Below are positions 48,001-57,913 of a DNA stretch of 64,000 nt, piece by piece. Under the pieces are notes generated by a model, which did no database searches, was not told the DNA's origin, and worked only from the letters and a program-made list of their open reading frames with translations. The DNA lies in assembly GCF_003265325.1 (NCBI RefSeq), contig NZ_QGNX01000008.1:62001-126000 (forward strand), in the 5' to 3' direction. The number at the start of each line of letters is the position of its first letter. Positions within the stretch are counted from its first letter, which is position 1. Source of the DNA: Oceanibium sediminis (GTDB lineage Bacteria > Pseudomonadota > Alphaproteobacteria > Rhodobacterales > Rhodobacteraceae). The position numbers were made by a program, and so were the translations under genes.

Positions 48001-48638
48001 TCGAGCTGGCAATCACGACCTTCGTGACGCTGTTCGTCATCATCGACCCCATCGGGTTGGCACCGATCTTCATCGCCCTCACCCAGGGCCATCCCCCGCC
48101 CGAGCGGCGCAAGATCGCGCTGCGCGCCTGCCTGATCGGGGCGGCTGTGCTCGCCCTGTTCGGCATCGCGGGGGAAAAGGTGCTGGGCCTCGTCGGCATC
48201 GGCCTGCCGGCGTTCCGCATCGCGGGCGGACTTTTGTTGTTCATCATCGCCGTGGAAATGCTGTTCGAACGCCGCACCGAGCGGCGCGAGAAGACCGCCG
48301 ACCAGGACATTTCCAATCCCACGCCGCATGACCCGTCGGTCTTTCCGCTGGCCACGCCGCTGCTGGCCGGGCCCGGCGCATTGGCCACCATGATCCTGAT
48401 CATGGGCAACCATAGCGGTGATTTCTCTACCCAGGCGCTGCTGATCGGGGTTATGCTCTGCGTGGTGGCGACGGCGTATGTCCTGTTTCTGTTGAGCGGC
48501 GGGCTTGAGCGCATTCTGGGCCAGGTGGGGATTACCGTCGTGACACGCCTTCTGGGCATGCTGCTTGCCGCGCTGGCCGTGCAATTCGTGCTGGACGGCA
48601 TGGCGGACAGCGGGCTTCTGGCGAACGGGGCTGAATGA
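47997..48638 (+). CDS. MarC family membrane protein
   Basis: Inner-membrane protein of 213 aa with six hydrophobic segments. FVTLFVIIDPIGLAPIFIALT and FRIAGGLLLFIIAVEMLF match the MarC family, as does VFPLATPLLAGPGALATMIL. MarC was once linked to multidrug resistance but this was not confirmed, and function is open. It overlaps the ABC-F gene upstream and the protease gene downstream by 4 bases each, so all three are coupled. Confidence 0.9.
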   Translation: MIELAITTFVTLFVIIDPIGLAPIFIALTQGHPPPERRKIALRACLIGAAVLALFGIAGEKVLGLVGIGLPAFRIAGGLLLFIIAVEMLFERRTERREKTADQDISNPTPHDPSVFPLATPLLAGPGALATMILIMGNHSGDFSTQALLIGVMLCVVATAYVLFLLSGGLERILGQVGITVVTRLLGMLLAALAVQFVLDGMADSGLLANGAE

Positions 48639-49219
48639 GCGAAAACGAAGTTGCGCGACTGATTTACCTGCTGCTTCTGCTCGCCTTCATCGGCGGGGCG
48701 CTCTGGGCATCGGGAAAGCTGGCGCTGCGCAAACACCTTCGTGACATCCTGGCCTGGGTCGCGATCTTTTCCGTGATCCTGGTGGCCTATGCGCAGCGCG
48801 ACACGATCTTCGCCGAGCTGTCCCCCGGCACCCCCGCAAGGGTCAATCCCGAAACACTCGAAATCCGCCGCTCGCTCAGCGGCAGCTTCGAGGCGGTGCT
48901 GCGCATCAACGACGAGACGGTGCGCTTCCTGGTGGACACCGGCGCGACAGATGTCGTGATCAGCCTGCGCGACGCGCGCCGCATCGGGCTGGATCCAGCG
49001 ACGCTCAGCTTCCACGAAAGCGCACGGACCGCCAACGGGATGGTGCGCACCGCCCCGGTGATCCTGGACAAGGTCGAATTCGGCGGGCTGGTGGATTACA
49101 ACGTCCCCGCGTCCGTGAACGAGGGCGCGCTCGGCGCGTCGCTTTTGGGGATGTCCTACCTCGACCGGTTCGAGCGGATCGAGATCCGGGGCGACGCGAT
49201 GCTGCTGATCCGCCGCTGA
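48635..49219 (+). CDS. Membrane-anchored retropepsin-like aspartic protease (TIGR02281 type)
   Basis: Protein of 194 aa. Two N-terminal hydrophobic segments (about 6-27 and 33-50) anchor it, and the rest is a single retropepsin-like domain with RFLVDTGATDVVISLRDARRIGL, the DTGA active site. ASLLGMSYLDRFERIEIRG is the second conserved part. Such clan AA proteases work as dimers, probably in the periplasm. Substrates are unknown. Coupled to marC; converges with holC. Confidence 0.85.
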   Translation: MSENEVARLIYLLLLLAFIGGALWASGKLALRKHLRDILAWVAIFSVILVAYAQRDTIFAELSPGTPARVNPETLEIRRSLSGSFEAVLRINDETVRFLVDTGATDVVISLRDARRIGLDPATLSFHESARTANGMVRTAPVILDKVEFGGLVDYNVPASVNEGALGASLLGMSYLDRFERIEIRGDAMLLIRR

Positions 49220-49229
49220 GAGTCCGCGC

Positions 49230-49688
49230 TCAGGTCTCGGCCTTCTGGATCCAGCGGCCGTCGTCCTGCGCCCAGTACTTGCCCTTCGCCCCGGCCCCCT
49301 TGACCGCCAGCCAGTCGGCCCGCGCATTGGTCAGGCTGTCAGGCTCGTTCCCGTTGAATATCAGGCAGATACGGTCGTATTCCGGCACCTCGGCCACATC
49401 GACGCGCGCGCCGTCCACCAGCATCAGGATGCTGGCCCCGCCGGGGTTTTCGCCGCCCGTGGTAAGATAGATCGGCTGCGCGTCGGCATGGCCCATCTCG
49501 GCCGTGCCGTGGGGCAGAAAACTGGCGTCGTCATAGGTCCAGAGCATGTCGTCCACCGCCCGCAGCCGCGCCGCGTTGCCTGCCCGCACGACGCAGCGCC
49601 AGCCCCTTTGGAGGGAGCGGGTCAGCAGCTCCGGCAGGCTGGCCTCCAGCGGCGCGGAGGTGAGGTGGTAGAACAGGACCTCGCCCAA
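49230..49688 (-). CDS. holC: DNA polymerase III chi subunit
   Basis: Clamp-loader accessory protein (152 aa) linking the polymerase to single-strand binding protein. The chi-family pattern is seen in EVLFYHLTSAPLEASLPELL, WRCVVRAGNAARLRAVDDMLWT, DDASFLPHGTAEMGHADAQPI and ICLIFNGNEPDSLTNAR. It starts 4 bases after the pepA stop, an arrangement also known from enterobacteria and pseudomonads (pepA-holC). Confidence 0.94.
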   Translation of the reverse strand: MGEVLFYHLTSAPLEASLPELLTRSLQRGWRCVVRAGNAARLRAVDDMLWTYDDASFLPHGTAEMGHADAQPIYLTTGGENPGGASILMLVDGARVDVAEVPEYDRICLIFNGNEPDSLTNARADWLAVKGAGAKGKYWAQDDGRWIQKAET

Positions 49689-49692
49689 TGGA

Positions 49693-51171
49693 TCAGCCCT
49701 TCTCGTAGCCGTCCCGGATCAGGCGGTTGAGCGCGCGCACGCCCCAGCCCGTCGCGCCCTTGGGGGCGAAATCGGTTTCCGCCTTCACCTGCGCCACCCC
49801 GGCAATGTCGAGGTGAATCCAGGGCACGTCTTCCTTGACGAAACGTTGCAGGAACTGCGCCGCGGTGATCGAGCCCGCAGGCCGCCCGCCGACGTTTGCG
49901 ATATCGGCCACCGGGCTTTTCAGCGCCTTGTCGTATTCCGGGCCCAGGGGCATGCGCCATGCGCCTTCCTGCTCGGCCTCGGCGGCCTTCAGGAACGCGT
50001 TGCACAGATCGTCGTTGTTGGAAAAGACCCCCGCGCGGTGATGGCCAAGGCCGATGATGATTGCCCCCGTCAGCGTGGCGAGGTTGATCATGGCGGCGGG
50101 CGCGAAACGCTCCTGCGCGTACCAGAGCACGTCGGCGAGGACGAGCCGCCCCTCGGCATCCGTGTTGATCACCTCGATCGTGTCGCCCTTCATGGAGGTG
50201 ACGACATCGCCGGGGCGCTGGGCATTGCCGTCGGGCATGTTTTCCACCAGCCCGACTAGGCCGACGACGTTGGCCTTCGCCTTGCGCGCGGCCAGCGTGT
50301 GCATGGTGCCCGCGACGACAGCCGCGCCGCCCATGTCCATGGTCATGTCTTCCATGCCGCCCGCCGGTTTCAGGCTGATCCCGCCGGTGTCGAAGGTGAC
50401 GCCCTTGCCGACCAGCGCGAAGGGCGCTTCGGTGCCCCCGCCGTTCCATTGCATGACGACAACCTTTGTCGGCGCGCGGGACCCCTGCCCCACGGCCAAC
50501 AGCGTGCGCATGCCGAGCTTTTCCAGCTCGTCCTCTTCCAGCACCTCAACCTTGACGCCGAGATCGCCCAGCGCTTCCAGCCGCTCGGCGAACTCGGTGG
50601 TGGTCAGCACGTTGGAGGGTTCCATCACCAGATCGCGGGTCAGGTGCACCCCTTCGGCCACGGCGCTGAGCGGTGCATAGGCGGCGGCGGTATCGTCGGG
50701 CTTGGACACGGCGCAGGTCAGCCCGTCGGGGCCCGGCGCGCTGTCAGAGCCGGTCTTGTGGGCGTTGAAGGCATAGCTGCGCAGCGCCACCCCGAAAGCG
50801 AGGTCCGCGGCGCGCTTGTGGCTGCCCGCCTCAAGGCGCAGGGCCGCGCCCTTCTCGGCGGCCTTGGCGATGGCCGCGCCCGCCTTGCGCGCGGTGGCGA
50901 CATCGGCGGTCTTGGAGAGTTTCACCACGAGCAGGCGTTCCGCCACCATGCCGCCGGGATAGGCCAGGGTCTCGACCTTGCCCTCGTCGAGCTTCTCGAA
51001 GTGCTTGCTGTCCGCCAGGCGCTTCAGCGCCCCCCGGCTCAGCCGGTCCGCGCGGCGCGCGGCCTTGTCCATTGCCCCGTCCGGCCCGAGCAGCACGGCC
51101 AGCGTGCCTTCCGCCCCGGCGAGGGCGTCGATATCGGTCTCAACGAAAGTGACGGGGGGGATTTTGGACAT
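49693..51171 (-). CDS. pepA: Leucyl (cytosol) aminopeptidase
   Basis: M17 aminopeptidase (492 aa) removing N-terminal residues with two metal ions. Catalytic-domain motifs are LVGKGVTFDTGGISLKPAG, MDMGGAAVVAG and the signature VINTDAEGRLVLADVL. The C-terminal part has VADIANVGGRPAGSITAAQFL. The start at 51171 has AAGGAG 8 bases upstream. In E. coli PepA also binds DNA; no evidence here. First gene of the pepA-holC pair, divergent from lptF across 142 bases. Confidence 0.96.
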   Translation of the reverse strand: MSKIPPVTFVETDIDALAGAEGTLAVLLGPDGAMDKAARRADRLSRGALKRLADSKHFEKLDEGKVETLAYPGGMVAERLLVVKLSKTADVATARKAGAAIAKAAEKGAALRLEAGSHKRAADLAFGVALRSYAFNAHKTGSDSAPGPDGLTCAVSKPDDTAAAYAPLSAVAEGVHLTRDLVMEPSNVLTTTEFAERLEALGDLGVKVEVLEEDELEKLGMRTLLAVGQGSRAPTKVVVMQWNGGGTEAPFALVGKGVTFDTGGISLKPAGGMEDMTMDMGGAAVVAGTMHTLAARKAKANVVGLVGLVENMPDGNAQRPGDVVTSMKGDTIEVINTDAEGRLVLADVLWYAQERFAPAAMINLATLTGAIIIGLGHHRAGVFSNNDDLCNAFLKAAEAEQEGAWRMPLGPEYDKALKSPVADIANVGGRPAGSITAAQFLQRFVKEDVPWIHLDIAGVAQVKAETDFAPKGATGWGVRALNRLIRDGYEKG

Positions 51172-51313
51172 GTGGACAGCTCCTTCTTTTCTGCCGCCAA
51201 GATGTAGGCGGTTTGACTTTGGTTGACCAGTGACCTTGCAACCTGCCAATACAGGATCACGCCGCCGCCCGCCCAACCCGCGCGCCGCCGCGCGAGGATG
51301 CCGACACCAGCCC

Positions 51314-52432
51314 ATGGCCCAACTTGACCGTTATATCCTGCGACAGACGCTGACGGCTTTCCTGTTCTTCTGCCTGATCCTGGCGGGGGTCATCTGGCTG
51401 ACACAGGCGGTGCGGCTGATCGATACGGTGCTGTCCTCGGGGCAGTCGATCTTCGTATTGTTCGAATTCTCGCTGCTGGTGCTGCCGCGCGTGCTGTCCA
51501 TGGTGGTGCCGCTGTCGGGGTTCGCAGCCGCGATCTACATCGTCAACAAGCTCTATTCCGAGGCGGAGCTGGTGGTGATGATGACCGCGGGGCAAAGCCC
51601 GCTGGCGCTGGCCCGCCCGCTGATCTGGTTCGGGCTGCTGATCGCGGCGCTGACGCTGGTGATCACCAACTTCCTGGCCCCCCTGGGTGAGCTGCGCCTG
51701 GAACAGAACCGCGCCGCGATCCGCAGCGAGCTGGCCAACGCGCTGATCCGTGAGGGCGTGTTCATCCACCCCACGGACGCGCTGACCATCTTCATCCGCC
51801 GCGCGCGCGAGGATGGGCAGATGGAGGGGTTGTTCCTGCATGACGGGCGGGACCCAACCACCCCTGTCACCTATTCCGCCGAAAAGGCCGTGCTGCTGCG
51901 CGACGGGGACGAGGCGCGGCTGGTGATGAACAACGGCGTCGCGCTGACCTTCAGCGTCGCGAACCGTATCCTCGCGCGGGTGCGCTTCCAGGACTTCACC
52001 TTCGATCTGTCCGACCTGGTGGCGCGCGACGGCTCGGGGCCGGACCGGGCGTCGAACATGATGACATGGCAGCTTCTGTTCCCCGACGCGGACGTGCGCG
52101 CACTGGAGCGTTACGACCGGGGCACCTTCCTTGCCACGGGGCATGAGCGGATCGTCTTCGGCGTCCACGCGGCGCTGCTGCCGGTGCTTGCGATCGCGGT
52201 GATGCTGACCGGGGGCTACCAGCGGCGCGGCTTCGGGCGGCGGGTGGTCATGGCCGTACTGGCCGGGGTGCTGCTGATCACCGCCGGGCTGGCGGTGAAG
52301 GGGCTGGTCACGGGGGAGCCCGCGCTCTGGCCGGTGAGCTACGCGCCGGCGGTGCTTGCGCTGATCGGCACCGCCTACCTGCTCAGGCGGGCGGCGGGGC
52401 CGGTGCGCGCCCCACGGGTGGTGACGTCATGA
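51314..52432 (+). CDS. lptF: LPS export ABC transporter permease LptF
   Basis: Inner-membrane permease (372 aa) of the LptB2FG complex that extracts lipopolysaccharide. The start MAQLDRYILRQTLTAFLFF and two N-terminal helices, then GFAAAIYIVNKLYSEAELVVM, a periplasmic jellyroll domain (about 130-260) and three C-terminal helices fit YjgP/YjgQ proteins. The ribosome site is weak; a longer frame exists but is not conserved-looking. Overlaps lptG by 4 bases. Confidence 0.94.
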   Translation: MAQLDRYILRQTLTAFLFFCLILAGVIWLTQAVRLIDTVLSSGQSIFVLFEFSLLVLPRVLSMVVPLSGFAAAIYIVNKLYSEAELVVMMTAGQSPLALARPLIWFGLLIAALTLVITNFLAPLGELRLEQNRAAIRSELANALIREGVFIHPTDALTIFIRRAREDGQMEGLFLHDGRDPTTPVTYSAEKAVLLRDGDEARLVMNNGVALTFSVANRILARVRFQDFTFDLSDLVARDGSGPDRASNMMTWQLLFPDADVRALERYDRGTFLATGHERIVFGVHAALLPVLAIAVMLTGGYQRRGFGRRVVMAVLAGVLLITAGLAVKGLVTGEPALWPVSYAPAVLALIGTAYLLRRAAGPVRAPRVVTS

Positions 52433-53529
52433 CGCTTGAACTCTACATCACCCGGCGCTTCCTGCGCGCGATCCTTGTCGTGATCCTGGTCATCGGCGGG
52501 CTGTCGTTCCTTCTGACCTCGGTCGAGAATATCCGCATCACCGCCGCCAATGACGCCCCGGTCAACGCCGCGCTCGTCCTGACCCTGTTCCAGCTGCCCG
52601 AGATCATGGGAGAGACCTTTCCCCTGATCCTGATGCTCGGCGCGCTGGCCGCCTTTCTGGGGCTGTCGCGCACATCGGAGATGGTGATCGTGCGCGCCTC
52701 CGGCATCTCGGGGCTGCGGGTGCTCTTGATGCCGGTCATCGCGGCGCTGGTGATGGGGGGGATCGCCACCACGATCTACAACCCGATCGTCGCCGCCTCC
52801 TCCGCCACCGCGGATGCGATGAAAGCGCGGATCACGCAAAGCGAGCAGAGCGTGCTGTCCTTCGCGGGTGGCAGCCTGTGGCTGCGCCAGGGCCTGCCCT
52901 CTGGCCAGACGGTGATCCAGGCCAGCGAGGCCAGCGCCGAGGGCTCCGCGCTGAAGGGCGTACGCCTGCACCAGTTCGCCCCCGACAACCGCCTGACCAC
53001 GCGGGTCGAGGCCGACGGCGCACAGCTTGGCGACGAGGTCTGGGTGCTGAACGGCGTGCGCCGCTGGAACCTGGACCTGGGCGAGGAGGCGAGCCTTGGC
53101 CCGGCGGAGCAGTTGCCCCAGCTGCGCCTGCCCACCAACCTGACGGCTGAGCAGATCCAGGACAGTTTCGCGCCGCCCAACTCGATCCCGATCTGGGAAC
53201 TGCCCGATTTCATCGCGCAACTCGAACAAGCCGGCTTTTCCGCGACCCGCCACCGCGTCTTCCTGCAATCCGAGCTGGCCCGCCCGGCGCTGTTCGTCGC
53301 CATGGTGCTGATCGGCGCGGGCTTCTCGCTGCGCCATGTCCGCTTCGGGCAGACAGGCGTCATGATCCTTTTCGCGATCTTCGCGGGATTCAGCCTGTAT
53401 TTCTTCAAGGATATCGCCGAAACCCTGGGCGGGAACGGGGATATCCCGGTCGCCCTTGCCGCCTGGAGCGCGCCTGTCGCGGCAATCCTGCTGGCCCTCG
53501 GGCTGCTGTTACATCTGGAAGACGGCTGA
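52429..53529 (+). CDS. lptG: LPS export ABC transporter permease LptG
   Basis: Partner permease of LptF (366 aa). The start TLELYITRRFLRAILVVILVIGG is followed by the family segment GALAAFLGLSRTSEMVIVRASGIS. The jellyroll domain spans about 130-270, and C-terminal helices include MVLIGAGFSLRHVRFGQTG and LYFFKDIAETLG. It overlaps lptF by 4 bases and its stop codon touches the lptD start with no gap. Confidence 0.95.
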   Translation: MTLELYITRRFLRAILVVILVIGGLSFLLTSVENIRITAANDAPVNAALVLTLFQLPEIMGETFPLILMLGALAAFLGLSRTSEMVIVRASGISGLRVLLMPVIAALVMGGIATTIYNPIVAASSATADAMKARITQSEQSVLSFAGGSLWLRQGLPSGQTVIQASEASAEGSALKGVRLHQFAPDNRLTTRVEADGAQLGDEVWVLNGVRRWNLDLGEEASLGPAEQLPQLRLPTNLTAEQIQDSFAPPNSIPIWELPDFIAQLEQAGFSATRHRVFLQSELARPALFVAMVLIGAGFSLRHVRFGQTGVMILFAIFAGFSLYFFKDIAETLGGNGDIPVALAAWSAPVAAILLALGLLLHLEDG

Positions 53530-55665
53530 ATGACCCTGCTCCCCCTCGTTATCCGCAGCCTTGCGCTTCTGGTGTGCCTGCATGTGGCGGCACAGGCCCA
53601 GGACGCGCCGCCCGCCACGCTCTACGCGGACAACCTGCGCTATGACACGGCGAACCAGCAGGTGATCGCGACCGGCGATGTCGAGGCGACCTTCGGCCCC
53701 TATCGCCTGCAGGCCGACACCTTGCGCTACGACGCGCGCGCCGGCACGCTGGAGGCGAGCGGCGCGATCCGCCTGCGCACGCCCGAGGGGATGGTGCTGC
53801 TCGCCTCGTTGGCCGAGCTGTCCACCGACTTCCGCGAGGGGCTGATCGAGGGCGCGCGGCTGATCTTCGACCAGCAGTTCCAGGTGGCCGCGGCCACGGG
53901 CCAGCGCAGCGCGGGGCGATTCACCTCGCTCAACACGGCGGTGGCCAGCAGTTGCACGGTGTGCATCGAGAACCCGACCCCGATCTGGCGCATCCGCGCG
54001 CGCACCGTCGTCCATGACGAGCAGACGCAGCGGCTCTATTTCGACCACGTCGTGCTCGATGCCTTCGGCGTGCCGGTGCTCTACCTGCCGAAACTCAGCG
54101 TGCCCGAACCCGGCGTCACACGCGCGCCGGGCTTCCTGATCCCCAGCCTGTCCACCTCGGAAAGCTACGGGATCGGGGCGAAGCTGCCCTATTTCCTGCC
54201 CATGGGCGATCACGCGGACGTCACGCTGACGCCCTTCGTGACCACCGACGACGCGATCCTGCTGGAAGGCCAATACCGCCACCGCTTCGCTGCCGGGCGG
54301 ATCCGCATTGATGGCGCCTTCGCGCTGAACGACGGCCAGGGAGAGCGGTTTTCCCGCGGCTACGTGGACGCGGCCGGGCAATTCACGCTGCCGCGCGATT
54401 TCGACCTCGAGTTCCAGCTGAACCGGGCGTCGGACCGAAGCTTTCTCGGCCAGTTCAACTACAGTGACGCCGACCGGCTGGAAAGCTTCGCCAGCGTCTC
54501 GCGCATCCGGCGCAACAGCCGGTTCGACCTGCGCACCGAAGCCTACCAGACCCTGCGCGAGGACGAGCAGCAGAGCGAGATCCCCTTCGTCCTGCCAAGC
54601 GCCACCTACCGCCGGACGTGGAGCGACACGCGCATCGGCGGAACCCTGGGCGTTGAGGCGGATTTCCTGACCCTGCAACGCGAAAGCGGGCGCGATGTCA
54701 TGCGGCTCGGCCTTGGCGTGGACTGGCGCGGCGAAACCACCCTGTCCAACGGCATAAGGCTTTCGAGCGTCCTCGGCGCGGATGTGGACGCCTACTCGGT
54801 GAACAACGACCCGACGTTCGGCCCCGGCACGCTTGTCCGCACCACCCCCTTCGGCGCCGTCACCCTGCGCTGGCCGCTGGCCCGGCAGGGCGCGCGCGCG
54901 ATACATGTGATCGAGCCGATGGTGCAGCTTGTCTACTCCGACAGTTTCGGGGACCGGGACGTGCCGAACGAGGACAGCCTGCTGCCCGAGTTCGACACCA
55001 CGAACCTTCTGTCGCTGAACCGCTTTCCGGGCCGTGACCGGCGCGAACAGGGGTTCCGGGTGAATTCCGGCATCAGCTACACGCGGATCGATCCCCTTGG
55101 ATGGAGCATCGGGGCCACGATCGGGCGCGTGTTCAAACCCGACGCCGACCAGGCGCTGTTCGCGGGTTCGGGGCTGCGCCCGGCGGCCTCCAACTACGTG
55201 GCAGCGCTGTCGCTGGACATCGCGGACCGCTTTTCGCTGGTCGGGCGCAGCCTGTTCGACGACCGCCTGGAATTCCGCCGGGGCGAGTTCGAGTTCGACT
55301 ACACCACGCCCGGTTTCGACGTCGGGGCCGCCTATACCTACCTCAGCCGGGACGACAGCGACCCGCTGCTGGGGCTGCTGAACGAACGCCGGGAAATCTC
55401 GTTTGAGAGCCGCTACCGCTTCCGCCCGAACTGGGAACTGGACGCGGCCTGGACCTATGACCTTGCCGATGACCGGTCGATCTCGGCCAGTGGCGGGATC
55501 ACCTTCGGGAACGAATGCCTGCTGGCGTCCTTCGGGGTGTCGCGCAGCTTCACCAGCGCCAACGACGTGCCCCAGGACACGCGCCTGTCCCTGGAAGTGG
55601 AACTGGCCGGAGTCGGCTCTTCCTCATCTGAGGGCTGGCCCGCGCGCCAATGCCAAGGTATCTGA
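53530..55665 (+). CDS. lptD: Outer-membrane LPS assembly protein LptD
   Basis: Outer-membrane beta-barrel (711 aa) that, with LptE, inserts LPS into the outer leaflet. A signal peptide (to about AQAQD) is followed by an LptA-like domain (YADNLRYDTANQQVIATGDVE, LQADTLRYDARAGTLEASGAI). Then comes the barrel, with VLYLPKLSVPEPGVTRAPGFL and SYGIGAKLPYFLP. Cysteines in SSCTVCIENPTPIW could form the interdomain disulfide. Lengths near 700 are usual in alphaproteobacteria. It starts directly after lptG. Confidence 0.95.
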   Translation: MTLLPLVIRSLALLVCLHVAAQAQDAPPATLYADNLRYDTANQQVIATGDVEATFGPYRLQADTLRYDARAGTLEASGAIRLRTPEGMVLLASLAELSTDFREGLIEGARLIFDQQFQVAAATGQRSAGRFTSLNTAVASSCTVCIENPTPIWRIRARTVVHDEQTQRLYFDHVVLDAFGVPVLYLPKLSVPEPGVTRAPGFLIPSLSTSESYGIGAKLPYFLPMGDHADVTLTPFVTTDDAILLEGQYRHRFAAGRIRIDGAFALNDGQGERFSRGYVDAAGQFTLPRDFDLEFQLNRASDRSFLGQFNYSDADRLESFASVSRIRRNSRFDLRTEAYQTLREDEQQSEIPFVLPSATYRRTWSDTRIGGTLGVEADFLTLQRESGRDVMRLGLGVDWRGETTLSNGIRLSSVLGADVDAYSVNNDPTFGPGTLVRTTPFGAVTLRWPLARQGARAIHVIEPMVQLVYSDSFGDRDVPNEDSLLPEFDTTNLLSLNRFPGRDRREQGFRVNSGISYTRIDPLGWSIGATIGRVFKPDADQALFAGSGLRPAASNYVAALSLDIADRFSLVGRSLFDDRLEFRRGEFEFDYTTPGFDVGAAYTYLSRDDSDPLLGLLNERREISFESRYRFRPNWELDAAWTYDLADDRSISASGGITFGNECLLASFGVSRSFTSANDVPQDTRLSLEVELAGVGSSSSEGWPARQCQGI

Positions 55666-55670
55666 AGAAC

Positions 55671-56912
55671 ATGACAACGCTTCCTCGACTCACCCGCCGC
55701 CTGATCGCCCTGGTCGCCCTGTTCGCAGCGCCCCTGTCCCCGGCCGTCGCGCAATCCGACTTCGAACCGCTCCTGGTGGTGAACGACCGCCCCATTACCG
55801 GCTTCGAGCTGGAACAGCGCGCGCTGCTCCTGGAAGCCTTTGGCGCGGGGGCGGAACCCATCGAACTCGCCCGCGAACAGCTGATCGAAGACCGCATCAA
55901 GATGTCCGTGGTGGATCGCCTGGACCTTGGCCTGTCACCCGATGAACTGGACGCGGGGCTCAGGGAATTCGCCGCCCGCCGCGAGCTGGAAGTCCCCGAG
56001 ATGGTCAGCGCGCTGGAAGCCCAGGGCATCGCCACCAGCACGCTTCTCGACTTCATCGAGGTCAGCATCAGCTGGCGCAACGTCGTCCAGGCGCGCTTCC
56101 GGGCTTCCGCCCGGCCGAGCGAGCGTGACATCGACATCGCGCTGGAATTCGCGGATCGCACCGTGGAAGAGGAAGTCCTGCTGCAGGAACTCGCCATCTC
56201 GATCGAGGAACTCGGTGCGGAGCGCGCCAACGCGCTGGCCGACCGGCTTTCGCGCGAGTTGAACCGCGGCGGCAACTTCGGCGGTGCGGTGGCGCAGTAT
56301 TCGCGCGCCGCGTCGGCGCAGCGGGGCGGCAACCTGGACTGGGTGTCGGCGCGTCAGCTGCCCCCTCCCGTCGCGCGCCAGGTCCTGGCGCTGCAACCGG
56401 GTGAAGTGACGGCCGCGATCCCGATCGGGGCCGGGATCTCCATCTTCAAGCTGCGCGGCATCCGCGAGCTTCCGCGCCCGCCTGAAACCACCGGCCCGGA
56501 CACGGTGACCTTTTTCGAGCTGATCCAGCCGCTGTCCTCCGCCGCGCCGGAACGCGCACGCCGGACCGCGATGAGCCTTGCGCGCAATATCAAGGCCGAC
56601 ACCCGGCTTTGCCGTGACCTGGAGCCGCGCGCCGTGGAATTCGGCGCCGCGTCGGGGCGCAGCGAGCCGACGCCGATCCGCGCCCTTCCCGCGGGACTGG
56701 CCGGCCAGTTGAGCGACATGGAACCCGGCGACATCGAGATCTTCGAGGATCGTCGCGGCGTCGTCCTGCTGATGCTCTGCGCGCGATCGGACGAGCTGTC
56801 CCCCGAGGAACGCGAGGCGGTGCGCGCGCGCCTGTTCACGCAGAAGATGAACATTTTCGCCGAAGCCTTCCTCGAGGAGTTGCGCGGAGACGCGGTCATC
56901 CTCGAACCATGA
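55671..56912 (+). CDS. surA: SurA-like periplasmic peptidyl-prolyl isomerase/chaperone
   Basis: Periplasmic chaperone (413 aa) for outer-membrane proteins such as LptD. A signal peptide (IALVALFAAPLSPAVAQ) precedes a SurA N-domain (VVNDRPITGFELEQRALLLE), followed by a parvulin domain near 170-275 with GGNLDWVSARQLPPP and LQPGEVTAAI. A start 21 bases earlier, overlapping lptD, cannot be excluded. Its place between lptD and pdxA is the same as in E. coli, though overall similarity to SurA is modest. Confidence 0.88.
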   Translation: MTTLPRLTRRLIALVALFAAPLSPAVAQSDFEPLLVVNDRPITGFELEQRALLLEAFGAGAEPIELAREQLIEDRIKMSVVDRLDLGLSPDELDAGLREFAARRELEVPEMVSALEAQGIATSTLLDFIEVSISWRNVVQARFRASARPSERDIDIALEFADRTVEEEVLLQELAISIEELGAERANALADRLSRELNRGGNFGGAVAQYSRAASAQRGGNLDWVSARQLPPPVARQVLALQPGEVTAAIPIGAGISIFKLRGIRELPRPPETTGPDTVTFFELIQPLSSAAPERARRTAMSLARNIKADTRLCRDLEPRAVEFGAASGRSEPTPIRALPAGLAGQLSDMEPGDIEIFEDRRGVVLLMLCARSDELSPEEREAVRARLFTQKMNIFAEAFLEELRGDAVILEP

Positions 56913-57913
56913 GCCTTCCTCCCCTAGCCCTTACAAGCGGCGATCCGACGGGGGTCGGGCCCGAGATCACGCTGAAGGCCTGGCAGGCCCTGAAGGGCCG
57001 CCTGCCCTTCGCACTGATCGGCGATGCGGATCTCATGCAGCGCCTTGGCGCAACTGCGGGCGTGCCCGTGGAGCGGATCGCCACCCTGGCGGAGGCGACG
57101 GCGGTGATGCCCCGCGCGCTGCCGGTGTTGCACCAGCCCCTGAGCGGGCCCGTTGTGCCCGGCAAGGTGCAGCCCGAGCACGCGAAAGCCACGATCGAGA
57201 GTATCCGGCAGGCCGTGGCCCTCGCCCGCTCCGGCGCGGCGCTGGGCGTGGTCACGAACCCGATCACGAAGAAGGTGCTGGTCGATGGGGCGGGCTTCGC
57301 CTACCCCGGGCACACCGAATTCCTGGCGGCGCTTGGCGGGGTCGACACCTCGGTCATGATGCTGGCGGCGCCCGAACTGCGCGCCGTGCCGGTAACCATC
57401 CACATCCCCCTGGCCGAGGTGCCCCACGCCCTGACCGCGGACCTGCTGGAGCGCACCGCACGCATCCTGCACCGCGCACTGATCACGGATTTCGGCCTGC
57501 CCGACCCGGTGATCGCCGTCGCGGGCCTGAACCCCCATGCGGGCGAAGGCGGCCTGATGGGGCGCGAGGACATGGAGCTGATCACCCCCGTGCTGGAGCG
57601 TTTGCGCGCCGAGGGGATGCGCCTGAAAGGCCCGCTGCCGGCGGACACGATGTTCCACCCGGGCGCGCGCGAAACCTATGACGCGGCGCTGTGCATGTAC
57701 CACGACCAGGCGTTGATCCCGCTGAAGACGCTGAACTTCTCGGAAGGGGTCAACGTGACGCTGGGCCTGCCCTTCGTGCGCACATCGCCCGATCACGGCA
57801 CGGCGCATGACATTGCGGGCAGCGGCCGCGCCGACCCCGACAGCCTGATCGCGGCGCTTGAAATGGCGCATGAGATGGGCACGCGACGTGCCGGGGCGGG
57901 GGAAACGACATGA
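56909..57913 (+). CDS. pdxA: 4-hydroxythreonine-4-phosphate dehydrogenase
   Basis: Vitamin B6 biosynthesis enzyme (334 aa) oxidising 4-phosphohydroxy-threonine. Recognised by [41 protein letters not shown], the HTEFLAAL metal-site histidine, [17 protein letters not shown] and [18 protein letters not shown]. It overlaps surA and rsmA by 4 bases on each side. Confidence 0.97.
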   Translation: MSLPPLALTSGDPTGVGPEITLKAWQALKGRLPFALIGDADLMQRLGATAGVPVERIATLAEATAVMPRALPVLHQPLSGPVVPGKVQPEHAKATIESIRQAVALARSGAALGVVTNPITKKVLVDGAGFAYPGHTEFLAALGGVDTSVMMLAAPELRAVPVTIHIPLAEVPHALTADLLERTARILHRALITDFGLPDPVIAVAGLNPHAGEGGLMGREDMELITPVLERLRAEGMRLKGPLPADTMFHPGARETYDAALCMYHDQALIPLKTLNFSEGVNVTLGLPFVRTSPDHGTAHDIAGSGRADPDSLIAALEMAHEMGTRRAGAGETT